Assembly (NCBI GenBank): GCA_965224275.1
Contig: CBDCYR010000015.1
Coordinates: 515,923-579,922 of the forward strand
Length of the DNA: 64,000 nucleotides
From: CAUZWH01 sp965224275
GTDB taxonomy: Bacteria > Pseudomonadota > Alphaproteobacteria > SHVV01
Direction of reading: 5' to 3'
The notes below the pieces were generated by a model that was given only the letters and a program-made list of their open reading frames with translations, had not been told where the DNA came from and searched no databases. The position numbers and the translations under genes are program-made. Numbering within the stretch: position 1 is the first letter of the stretch; every line of letters begins with the position of its first letter. This document shows positions 44,177 through 51,995 of this stretch, piece after piece.

Positions 44177-45426
44177 ACCAAGCCCTCCAGATCAAGGTTC
44201 GCGACTTCACGCAGAGCGTTGAGATCGACTTTGGCGTAAATCGCGGTGGAGGACGGGTCTCGGTGCCCGAGAAAGTCTCCGATTACCTTCATTGACATGC
44301 CCTGGTCGAGAAGATGCTGGGCGGCGGCATGGCGCAACGCGTGCGGTCCCCGGCGTCCGGCTACAATGCCAAGGTCGTCCAGGCGCCTGCTGACCATCCG
44401 GCCTACAGTCTTCCGGCCAAGCGCCCGGATCGGGGCGACGAGCGTGAAGAAGAGAGCACGTTCGGGACGGGACGGACGGACCTCGAGAATGTATCGAAGA
44501 ACGGCTTGCCCGACGCTTCGGGAAAGGGGGTAGAGATGCGTCCGGCCCGGCTTGGGACGACGGACGCGCAACAGCTCGTTTTCCCAATCCAGATCCTCCA
44601 GCCGCAAGCCGCAAACTTCTCCGACCCGTAGCCCGTAAGCGATAAGCAGCATGAGGATGGCACGGTCTCGCTTGTCGGCTGGCCGCTCACCCTCGGTGGT
44701 GGCCAACAGGCGCAGGACTTCCTCTCGGGTCCGTCCCGCCGGCACCGTCTCGTCCGGATAGAACCGTGGAGGTATGACCGCTACGGCGATGCCCGGCATG
44801 CACCAGCCGCGGTCTTCGGCAAAACGAAAGAGCGCACGAAGACGCTGCGCGTAGGCGTGCACTGTTCTCCGGCCGCACGTTCCCTTGGTAGCCTTCGCCG
44901 CAATGGCGCCGTCAATGTCGTTGATCGCGACCGAAGCCAGCGGAATATCGTTTGCGGCCAACCAGTCAAAGAACTGGTCGGCGGCATCGCAGTAGTCTCG
45001 AATCGTCCTTTCGGACAATCCGCGTTCACTGCGCAGCCACGCTTCGTAGGTGGCGATATCGGTACCATGGGGGTGCCGCACCGCCACCGCGGCCTCTTCC
45101 AGCCAGCCGTGAAATCGCAACCATCCAATGGCGTGACCGATAAACTTTGTTGTTACCTTGGGCGATGCCGAGCGGTGACACCGGCGCCCTCCCGGTCGTG
45201 ACCAGTCCGCGGTCGCGGCCTCGATCTGGGAAACACTTACTCTGTCGCCTTCTCTCAAATCCAGAAGGCGAACCAAGCTGAGCTGGTCGTTCGCGCGTTT
45301 CAGTAAGGTTGATCGTCTGGCGCCGGCTTCTTTGAGATGCCGGAGATACCGCAGCCGGTGTTCGGCAAGCGGTGCCTTTCGGTACATCTCGATTTTGTAG
45401 GGAAGAACGAAGAGATCTTCAAACAT
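44173..45426 (-). CDS. RIT recombinase A (tyrosine recombinase)
   Basis: A complete 417-residue tyrosine recombinase, the first gene of the RIT trio. The catalytic residues are visible: arginine in AYGLRVGEVCGL, HALRHAAAQHLL, GHRDPSSTAIYAKVD with the nucleophilic tyrosine. The SAM-like domain precedes (WLRSERGLSERTIRDYCDAAD), and there is an additional N-terminal extension of about 120 residues. It is the only intact member of the trio. Confidence 0.9.
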   Translation of the reverse strand: MFEDLFVLPYKIEMYRKAPLAEHRLRYLRHLKEAGARRSTLLKRANDQLSLVRLLDLREGDRVSVSQIEAATADWSRPGGRRCHRSASPKVTTKFIGHAIGWLRFHGWLEEAAVAVRHPHGTDIATYEAWLRSERGLSERTIRDYCDAADQFFDWLAANDIPLASVAINDIDGAIAAKATKGTCGRRTVHAYAQRLRALFRFAEDRGWCMPGIAVAVIPPRFYPDETVPAGRTREEVLRLLATTEGERPADKRDRAILMLLIAYGLRVGEVCGLRLEDLDWENELLRVRRPKPGRTHLYPLSRSVGQAVLRYILEVRPSRPERALFFTLVAPIRALGRKTVGRMVSRRLDDLGIVAGRRGPHALRHAAAQHLLDQGMSMKVIGDFLGHRDPSSTAIYAKVDLNALREVANLDLEGLV

Positions 45427-45566
45427 GATCGTGTCTCCATGTTGGTGGATTCACGATTTAACTACAGGATGCGTGCAAGAAATTATGTTGCTTTCAGACT
45501 GCTTACCCTTCTACTGGATAGAGGTATCCGTGATCGCCGCAACATAACCGTCGCCGCAACATTATC

Positions 45567-46279
45567 TAAAAATCGTACCTGGGCGTATGCGCGAGATCGC
45601 CATCATCTCGGTCTTCTTCGGGATGTTGCACTATCCGATGATGTTGATCGGCATCAAGTTGTCGGCCGGAATATCCTCGGTGGCGATTGCGGTTCAACTC
45701 TATGCCCCGTTCTCGGTTCTGATTGCGGCGCTGTTTCTGCGCGAAGGCGTCGGCTGGCAACGTCTGATCGGGCTGGTGCTGGCGTTTGGCGGAATTGTCG
45801 TCATCGGCTTCGAGCCCAGCGTGTTTGCCAGGTTGCCGGCCTTGCTTTTCGTCATCGGTGGTGCCCTCAGCATGGGGCTGGCGATCGTCCTGATAAGTCG
45901 CACCGGCGGCATTCCCATACTTACGCTGCAGGCCTGGCTGTCCCTGATGTCGCTGCCGCCACTGCTGATTCTATCGACCTTGTTCGAGGGCAATCCGGTC
46001 GATCGATTGTTTGCGGCGAGCTGGCTCGAATGGAGCACGATCATCTACACCGCGATTGCCGCCAACATTCTCAGCCACGGCGGCTGGTATTACCTGCAAC
46101 GCATCTATCCGGTCAGCTTGATATCGACGTTGCTGCTCCTGGCTCCGGTTTTCGGTGTCGCCACCGGCGTCTTTATCCTCGGCGAAGTCCTCAGTTGGCG
46201 CTTCGGGGTTGGCGCCGTTGTTACCTTGGCCGGGATCGTCGCCATCATGACGGTGCACTCTCGCAACCGGCCGGCCTAA
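45567..46279 (+). pseudogene. DMT-family transporter, 3' fragment
   Basis: The frame opens right after the RIT right repeat (IVPGRMREIAIISVFFGML) and encodes the remaining eight or so helices of an EamA-type permease: VQLYAPFSVLIAALFLREG, GLVLAFGGIVVIG, YLQRIYPVSLISTLLLLAPV, GEVLSWRFGVGAVVTLAGI. An internal ATG at 45587 could restart translation and give a truncated 230-residue membrane protein, but the first two helices are gone. It once formed one gene with 40204-40360. Confidence 0.85.
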
Positions 46280-46347
46280 GCTGATTCTCGAAAATTCCCG
46301 TCCCCCAGCGGCTCGGGTATATTGGGGCGCACTGCAAATCATTGCGG

Positions 46348-47679
46348 ATGATCGAAATGCTCGGACACAACGCCGACGATCTCTCGGCCTTTATACGCGA
46401 CGATCGGGTTCACCGTCGGCTCTACACCGATCCCGACCTGTTTGAACTCGAACTGGAACGCATCTTCGGGCGCGCCTGGATTTATGTCGGCCACGAGAGC
46501 CAGGTCAAGAGTCCCGGCGATTTCTACACCACCCGAATTGGCCGCCAGCCGGTCCTCATGGTCCGCCACGAAGACGGCGAGATCTACGTGCTCAACAATC
46601 GCTGTGCCCATCGCGGTGCGATGGTCGCCACCGCCGAGGCCGGTAGCGTAAGTGAATTCCGCTGCGCCTATCATGGCTGGACCTACGGGACCGACGGCAA
46701 GCTGTCGGCGGTGCCGATCGCGCAGGGATATCCCGGCAATCTTGATTTCGATGATCCTGCCAACAGCCTGTTACCGGTCGCGCGGAGCGATACCTATCGC
46801 GGCTTCGTGTTCGCCAACCTCAGCACCGAGGGTCCAGGATTGCGCGAATTTCTCGGCTTTATGACGACGTCGTTCGACGACATGATCGATCGCGCGCCGG
46901 GCGATGAGATCGAGGTGGCCGGCGGCGTTTTCAAACACGCCTTCAACGCCAACTGGAAGGTTTACCTCGAAAATCTATGCGACGGCGTTCATCCCAGCAA
47001 TGTGCACGAATCCTCGATCGACGCCGCACGCGCGCAGGACGACGATGTTTTCTCCGACGGCGCCGGCGAAATCGCGGTGCGTCAGATGCGCCAAAACGGC
47101 GTCGGCTATAACTTCTTTCGAGACAGTGTTGGATTGTGGACGGTGCCGAACGGTCACAGCTATATGGGCGACTATCATGACGACGAGAAATTGGTCGCGG
47201 CCTTAGCCGATCCCTCCTTCGCCGATTACATCGATGCCCTTAAGGCCGACAAGGGCGAGGCCCGGGCCCGTGAAGTTCTCTCGGTCGCGCGCTGGAATAC
47301 CAATGTCTGGCCGACGGTTTCGTTCATGAGCCAGTTTCGCCAGTTACGGGTCGTACATCCCGTCTCGGTCAACCGCACCGAAGTGCACACCTTTTCGTTT
47401 CGCATGCCCCGTGCACCGGAAAAAATGTTTGAGGACACAATCCGCTTTGCCAACGTCACCAACGGAACTGGTTCGCTGGTACTGACCGACGATCTCGAAA
47501 CCTACGGCCGGATTGGCGAGGGCCTCCAATGCGAAGGACCTGAATGGATTCATATGGGGCGCGAGCTGGGTGCCGATACCGCGGTCGACAACGATGCCCG
47601 CGAAACCAATGGCACCAGTGAGCTGCATATCCGCAACATGTTCGACGCCTGGTTGCACTATATGAGTAGCAGCACGTAG
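46348..47679 (+). CDS. Aromatic-ring-hydroxylating dioxygenase, alpha subunit
   Basis: A 443-residue Rieske oxygenase large subunit of the benzoate/anthranilate-dioxygenase type. Rieske ligands CAH and CAYH are 17 residues apart (CAHRGAMVATAEAG, RCAYHGWTYG). The mononuclear iron site is in NLCDGVHPSNVHESS. ATG at 46348 or 46357 is likely; a TTG at 46342 is also in frame. Its TAG stop shares its last base with the GTG of the beta subunit. No reductase gene is adjacent, so electrons must come from a protein encoded elsewhere. Confidence 0.88.
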   Translation: MIEMLGHNADDLSAFIRDDRVHRRLYTDPDLFELELERIFGRAWIYVGHESQVKSPGDFYTTRIGRQPVLMVRHEDGEIYVLNNRCAHRGAMVATAEAGSVSEFRCAYHGWTYGTDGKLSAVPIAQGYPGNLDFDDPANSLLPVARSDTYRGFVFANLSTEGPGLREFLGFMTTSFDDMIDRAPGDEIEVAGGVFKHAFNANWKVYLENLCDGVHPSNVHESSIDAARAQDDDVFSDGAGEIAVRQMRQNGVGYNFFRDSVGLWTVPNGHSYMGDYHDDEKLVAALADPSFADYIDALKADKGEARAREVLSVARWNTNVWPTVSFMSQFRQLRVVHPVSVNRTEVHTFSFRMPRAPEKMFEDTIRFANVTNGTGSLVLTDDLETYGRIGEGLQCEGPEWIHMGRELGADTAVDNDARETNGTSELHIRNMFDAWLHYMSSST

Positions 47680-48167
47680 TGGTCCAAGACGACGTGGATA
47701 TCCGCGAGATCGAAGCGTTTCTGTTCAACGAAGCCCGGTTGCTGGATGAGCGGCGCTTTGAAGAGTGGCTTGATCTGTTTACCGAAACCGGCTGGTACTG
47801 GGTACCGGTGCAGCCCGACCAGGACAACCCGCGCGATACGATCTCGTTGATTTATGACGACCGGCGCTTGCTCGAAACACGCGTCCGTCGATTTCGCAGC
47901 CCGCGCATCCACGCACAGATGCCGCCGTCGCGCACCAGCCATCTGATTGGCAATGTCACGATCGAGCCCGAGCAACCCGATGATGCCGACCTGTTGGTCG
48001 GCAGCAATTTTCAAATGCTGGAGTACCGCCGCGACCATCAGCAGGTGTTTGGTGGTACCTGCCGCCACGGGCTGAACCGGACCGCGAGTGGCTTCAAGAT
48101 CCAGTGGAAACGGGTCAACCTCACCAATAGCGACAGCATGTTGGACGGTATTTCCGCAATCTTCTGA
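47679..48167 (+). CDS. Aromatic-ring-hydroxylating dioxygenase, beta subunit
   Basis: A 162-residue small subunit with the cystatin-like fold of the family (IREIEAFLFNEARLLDERRFEEWLDLF, WYWVPVQPDQDNP, RFRSPRIHAQMPPSRTSHLIGNV). GTG start overlaps the alpha stop by one base. Together with the alpha subunit it would form an alpha3beta3 hexamer. The substrate is probably a carboxylated aromatic compound, by analogy only. Confidence 0.88.
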   Translation: MVQDDVDIREIEAFLFNEARLLDERRFEEWLDLFTETGWYWVPVQPDQDNPRDTISLIYDDRRLLETRVRRFRSPRIHAQMPPSRTSHLIGNVTIEPEQPDDADLLVGSNFQMLEYRRDHQQVFGGTCRHGLNRTASGFKIQWKRVNLTNSDSMLDGISAIF

Positions 48168-48199
48168 TTATCGGAGGCCCGCCACGCTCTGTTGGCAGT

Positions 48200-49240
48200 T
48201 CAGGCGTCGTACTCCAACAAGCACGCGTCTCCGTAAGAGTAGAAACGATACCCCGCGCCCTTCGCGTGCTCGTAGGCTTCTTTCATTCGGTCGAGCCCGG
48301 CGAATGCGGCGACCAGCATGAACAGCGTCGAGCGCGGCAGATGAAAATTCGTCAGCAGCCGATCGACCGCCTTGAATCGATAGCCGGGCGTGATGAACAA
48401 GCGGGTGTCGCCCTCAAAGGGCTGCACAACCCCATGCTCGTCCGACGCCGCCTCAAGCAGCCGCAGGCTCGTAGTCCCAACCGCGATCACACGCCCACCC
48501 GCTTGGCGCGCCGCATTGATGATCTCTACGGTCGCCGCATCGATCTTCCCCCACTCGGCATGCATCACGTGATCCTCGGTGTCGTCGACCTTGACCGGCA
48601 GAAACGTGCCGGCGCCAACGTGCAGGGTCACCATGGTGAGGATTACGCCTCTCGCCTCGAGCGCCCCGAGCAAATTCTTGGTGACATGCAATCCCGCGGT
48701 CGGCGCCGCGACAGCACCATCGTGCTGGGCGTAGATCGTCTGATAGTCGTGACGATCCGAAGCCGCCTCGCCATCCGGTCGGACAATATAGGGAGGCAGA
48801 GGCATCGATCCGGTGAGCTCGAGCTGCGCGCGTAATTCCACACCCGAGACGTTGAACGTTAGATCGGTTTCCCCGAATTTGTGTGGCTTATTAACGACGC
48901 ACCACAAATCATTGGAAAATAACAATTTTATACCGGGTACCAGTTTCTTCGCGGGACGGGCGAATGCGTGCCACCGGCCCGGTTCGATCTGCTTGTGGAG
49001 AGTAACCTCGACGCGCCCTCGACCGGGTTTGTCGATCTCGCCAACCAGTCGCGCCGGAATGACACGGGTGTCGTTGACCACGATCACATCGCCCCGTGCC
49101 AAGAGCCTGGGCAGATCGGAAACCGTTCGATCCTGGAGCTGGTCGGCGACCACCAACAACCGCGCGCCATCGCGCGGCGACGCCGGTGCGCTCGCGACTA
49201 GCTCACGCGGTAGATCGAAATCAAAGATAGAGACCTTCAT
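48200..49240 (-). CDS. queA: tRNA preQ1 ribosyltransferase-isomerase
   Basis: A 346-residue QueA, which transfers the ribosyl group of S-adenosylmethionine to preQ1 in tRNA to give epoxyqueuosine. Typical segments are FDLPRELVASAPASPRDGARLLV, VVNDTRVIPARL, AAPTAGLHVT, HVGAGTFLPVK, TTSLRLLEAA and LLTNFHLPRSTLFMLVAAF. Full length. Belongs to the housekeeping block gyrA-coaD-ppi-queA, all on the minus strand. Confidence 0.97.
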   Translation of the reverse strand: MKVSIFDFDLPRELVASAPASPRDGARLLVVADQLQDRTVSDLPRLLARGDVIVVNDTRVIPARLVGEIDKPGRGRVEVTLHKQIEPGRWHAFARPAKKLVPGIKLLFSNDLWCVVNKPHKFGETDLTFNVSGVELRAQLELTGSMPLPPYIVRPDGEAASDRHDYQTIYAQHDGAVAAPTAGLHVTKNLLGALEARGVILTMVTLHVGAGTFLPVKVDDTEDHVMHAEWGKIDAATVEIINAARQAGGRVIAVGTTSLRLLEAASDEHGVVQPFEGDTRLFITPGYRFKAVDRLLTNFHLPRSTLFMLVAAFAGLDRMKEAYEHAKGAGYRFYSYGDACLLEYDA

Positions 49241-49338
49241 ACGAGGTCCGAAAAACTAAAACGTGTACAGCACACCGAAGACCGGCGAGCTCGATTCGGT
49301 CCTATGCCGCGCGGCGCGTCAGCGCGGCCGATTGTCAA

Positions 49339-49893
49339 CTACTCGGTATCGGCCTTTACCTTCATCGAAATGATGGTATCGGGATTGGCGACAATGCCGT
49401 TGTTGTTGCGATCGCCCTTCTTGATCTTCTCGACAAACTCCATGCCACTGATGACGCGACCCCAAACGGTGTAGCGGCCATCAAGGTGGGGCGCATCCGC
49501 CAGCATGATGAAGAATTGCGCGTCCGCACTATTGGGATCGCTGGTGCGCGCCATCGAGAGAATACCGTGCACGTGCTTTTCGTCGGAGAACTCGGCATTG
49601 AGCTTTTGGCCGGTGCCGCCGCGGCCATCGCCGGAAGGCGAGCCGCCTTGGGCCATGAAGCCGTCAATCACGCGGTGCCAGGTCTTGCCATCGTAGTAAC
49701 CCTCTCGCGCCAATTGCTTGATCCGCTTGACATGATTTGGCGCAAGTTGGGGAAACAGCTCAATTACCACCGTGCCGTCTTTGAGTTCGAGCAGGAGCAT
49801 ATTTTCCGATTCCGCCGCTTCTACCGACGCCTGGCCAATTATGATCAACAAGCCCGCGATCGCAATTCGAGCGAAGATCTTCAGCATTTTCAA
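49339..49893 (-). CDS. Cyclophilin-type peptidyl-prolyl isomerase, periplasmic
   Basis: A 184-residue cyclophilin with a Sec signal peptide (IFARIAIAGLLIIIGQASVEAA, cleaved about residue 27). Active-site segments WHRVIDGFMAQGG, GILSMART, NSADAQFFIML and the final region WGRVISGMEFVEKI are present. It accelerates proline isomerisation during periplasmic protein folding. Twelve bases separate it from coaD. Confidence 0.93.
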   Translation of the reverse strand: MKMLKIFARIAIAGLLIIIGQASVEAAESENMLLLELKDGTVVIELFPQLAPNHVKRIKQLAREGYYDGKTWHRVIDGFMAQGGSPSGDGRGGTGQKLNAEFSDEKHVHGILSMARTSDPNSADAQFFIMLADAPHLDGRYTVWGRVISGMEFVEKIKKGDRNNNGIVANPDTIISMKVKADTE

Positions 49894-49905
49894 CTTCCGT
49901 TTTGT

Positions 49906-50430
49906 TCAAGAACCGTATTTGGCAGTGCGCCGATCGGCCAGTTTAGCTTCGATCTCGACGGTTACGCTGGCAGAGACGAACCGTGAGACATCGCCGCCGA
50001 GATAGGCAATTTCTTTGACCAGCTTGGAGGCGATGAATTGATTTGTCTCTGAGGCCATCAGGAAAACCGTCTCGATATTGGGATTGAGCCGCGCGTTCAT
50101 TCCAACCATCTGAAATTCAAAATCGAAATCCGATACCGCGCGCAACCCGCGGATGATTATTGAGGCGCCAACATCGGTTGCAAAGTCGGTCAACAGATTG
50201 CGGAAGGGCCGCACTTGCAGTGTCGTCGAACCGAGATCGAGCGGCTCAAGCTCATCTTGCACGATGGAAACGCGTTCTTCGACGGAGAACAACGGACCCT
50301 TGCCGATATTGGCGGCAACCCCAACCACCAGATGATCGACGATGCGTATCGCGCGCGCGATCACGTCCATATGGCCATTGGTGATGGGATCGAATGTTCC
50401 GGGATAAACCCCGACCAGTTGTCGTGCCAC
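49906..50430 (-). CDS. coaD: Phosphopantetheine adenylyltransferase
   Basis: The penultimate enzyme of coenzyme A synthesis, transferring AMP from ATP to 4'-phosphopantetheine. Nucleotidyltransferase motif GVYPGTFDPITNGHMDVI carries the TxGH; IIRGLRAVSDFDFE and the region after FLMASETNQFIASKLVKEIA are typical. GTG at 50430 matches the family N-terminus; an in-frame start at 50463 would add eleven residues. The original gyrA stop (50479-50481) lies about 50 bases upstream. Confidence 0.95.
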   Translation of the reverse strand: MARQLVGVYPGTFDPITNGHMDVIARAIRIVDHLVVGVAANIGKGPLFSVEERVSIVQDELEPLDLGSTTLQVRPFRNLLTDFATDVGASIIIRGLRAVSDFDFEFQMVGMNARLNPNIETVFLMASETNQFIASKLVKEIAYLGGDVSRFVSASVTVEIEAKLADRRTAKYGS

Positions 50431-50478
50431 GTTCGTGCCCCTCTTCCCCGACCTCGCCGTCAATCTCGCCGTTTCTAT

Positions 50479-50593
50479 CTAGGCTTCATCGTCCCCAGTG
50501 TCATCCAGAGTGTCATCCAGAGTGTCACCCAGAGTGTCACCCAGAGTGTCACCCAGAGTGTCACCCAGAGTGTCATCTGGAGTGTCATCCGCT
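50479..50593 (-). pseudogene. gyrA: Detached gyrA 3' end encoding acidic repeat tail
   Basis: Reads ADDTPDDTLGDTLGDT and onward to DDTGDDEA before the TAG at 50479-50481, in frame with gyrA once IS256 copy 3 and one 8-bp duplication are removed. It consists of a 12-bp tandem repeat coding LGDT/LDDT. This 37-residue acidic tail is now separated from gyrA by the IS and is no longer translated as part of GyrA. Confidence 0.9.
50497..50592. repeat. 12-bp minisatellite in the former gyrA tail
   Basis: About eight tandem units of AGTGTCACCCAG with variants (ATCC, ATCT). On the minus strand each codes four residues, L-G/D-D-T. The frame is preserved throughout, as expected for a coding minisatellite. 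Confidence 0.9.
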
Positions 50594-50601
50594 GTGTCCT
50601 C

Positions 50602-51995
50602 GGTTGTGTCTCGAAAGTGGTGGAAATTGGTTTTGGCGCCTCTCCGAGCGGGTTGAGTTTTGCGGCGGTCAGGCCGCGCGGTCAAGGGTTTCGTCGGCGA
50701 TTAGCTGATCGAGGGTTTCCCATCCATCGACTTTGCGCATCTGGATTTGGCCGCAAGCGAGGAGCGCCCAGAGGAGCATCGGCACTGTTTCGGGACACGG
50801 CAGCACGGTCTGTGTTTTGATCCGGCGCTTGAACTCCTCGTTGAGACGCTCAATGGCGTTGGTCGTTCGGGCTGATTTCCATTGGCTCTTGGACAGGCGC
50901 GTGAAGGTAAAGAGCTTGTCGCCCGCTTCTGCGAGGCTGTCCGCGACGGCCCTGCATTTCAGCCGCCACTTGCGGACAAACGCCTTGCGGCGGGTTTCCA
51001 CCTCGGAGGCAGTGTCGGCATAGATCATATCGCGGTAATCTTCGCTCAGCTCGTCATGCATGTGTTTGGGAGCATGACCCAGAAGGTTGCGGTGCTTGTG
51101 CACGGTGCAGCGTTGAACGGGAAGGTCATCGCCCCAAAGCGCCGACAGAGCCGCCTCCAGTCCCGGCGCGCCATCGACGATGACAAACCCGGGCCGTTTC
51201 AGTCCACGCGCATCAAGGTCGTCGAGGAACTGGCGCCACGCCGCCTGGCTTTCTCCGCCCATATTCCCGATCGAAAGCAAGACCTTCTGGCCATCCCGGC
51301 GCACCCCTATAGCCGCGAGAACCGAGATGTTGGTGGCCTTGCGATCCAGTCGGGTCTTGATCACAGTGCCGTCAAGGATCAGCCGAACGATATCCTCATC
51401 CGCGAGGCCACGGCTGCACCAGGCGTCCCAATCGACCTTCACCTTGCGCCACGCCCGGCTCACAACGTCCTTGCTCACAGCACCCCCGAAGAGCCCGAAC
51501 AGCGCGCGTTTCACCCGCCGCGTGTTGGTTCCGGACAGATACACCGAAGCGATCAGCGCCTCGGCCTTTCTGGTCAGCCGCTGGTAGCGCGGCAGCGCCC
51601 GCGAACGCCATTCCGACGCCCGACCGTCTTCCTCAACGATCCGTGCACGCGGCACGCTCACCCTCTCGGTCCCGAATGTCCCCGTCAGTTGCCGCTCCCG
51701 GTGCCCGTTCCGATACCCTTGCCGAAGCGCGTCCTCTCGACCGTATCGGCAGCGCCCGAGAAACTGCGCAAGTTCCTCCTCAAAAACGGCCTCGATCGTG
51801 GATCTGATGTTCTCCCGCAGCCGGTCCTCGAGCGGATCATAGCCGGCGTCATTGGCCAGTAGCGAAAGCGCGGAAGTCTCGGTAGTGTTCTTCATGGCGT
51901 GATCTCCTTGGCGGTGCTAGCCGCCGGTTGGGTGGTTGTCTTGTCACCCGGAGATTACGCCATCCTCAAATTTCCACCACTTTCGAGACACAGCC
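50602..51995 (-). mobile_element. IS256-family element, copy 3, inside gyrA
   Basis: A complete 1394-bp element with the same ends as copy 1, on the minus strand. It is flanked by the 8-bp duplication GTGTCCTC (50594-50601 and 51996-52003). It is inserted in the codons for the acidic C-terminal tail of GyrA, in the same orientation as gyrA. Confidence 0.96.
50669..51895 (-). CDS. IS256-family transposase, copy 3
   Basis: The 408-residue transposase is identical to copies 1 and 2, with D175, D241 and E349. Being downstream of gyrA in the same orientation, it could be co-transcribed from the strong gyrA promoter, raising transposase levels. Confidence 0.95.
   Translation of the reverse strand: MKNTTETSALSLLANDAGYDPLEDRLRENIRSTIEAVFEEELAQFLGRCRYGREDALRQGYRNGHRERQLTGTFGTERVSVPRARIVEEDGRASEWRSRALPRYQRLTRKAEALIASVYLSGTNTRRVKRALFGLFGGAVSKDVVSRAWRKVKVDWDAWCSRGLADEDIVRLILDGTVIKTRLDRKATNISVLAAIGVRRDGQKVLLSIGNMGGESQAAWRQFLDDLDARGLKRPGFVIVDGAPGLEAALSALWGDDLPVQRCTVHKHRNLLGHAPKHMHDELSEDYRDMIYADTASEVETRRKAFVRKWRLKCRAVADSLAEAGDKLFTFTRLSKSQWKSARTTNAIERLNEEFKRRIKTQTVLPCPETVPMLLWALLACGQIQMRKVDGWETLDQLIADETLDRAA

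Larger units (their letters stand above)
40354..45566 (-). mobile_element. RIT element (recombinases in trio), disrupted
   Basis: A 5.2-kb insertion bounded by inverted repeats (40383-40417 and 45532-45566, 34 bp with one mismatch, containing two ATGTTGCGGCG motifs each). It carries three adjacent, overlapping tyrosine recombinase genes on the minus strand, the defining feature of RIT elements. It splits a transporter gene whose two halves flank it. The middle recombinase is interrupted by IS630 and IS1595 sequences and the third has a frameshift, so the element is probably immobile. Confidence 0.85.

Noticed and set aside
50882..51862. 326-residue frame repeated opposite each IS256 transposase
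   Set aside because: Appears identically in all three copies only because the IS is repeated; antisense of the transposase with no motif.
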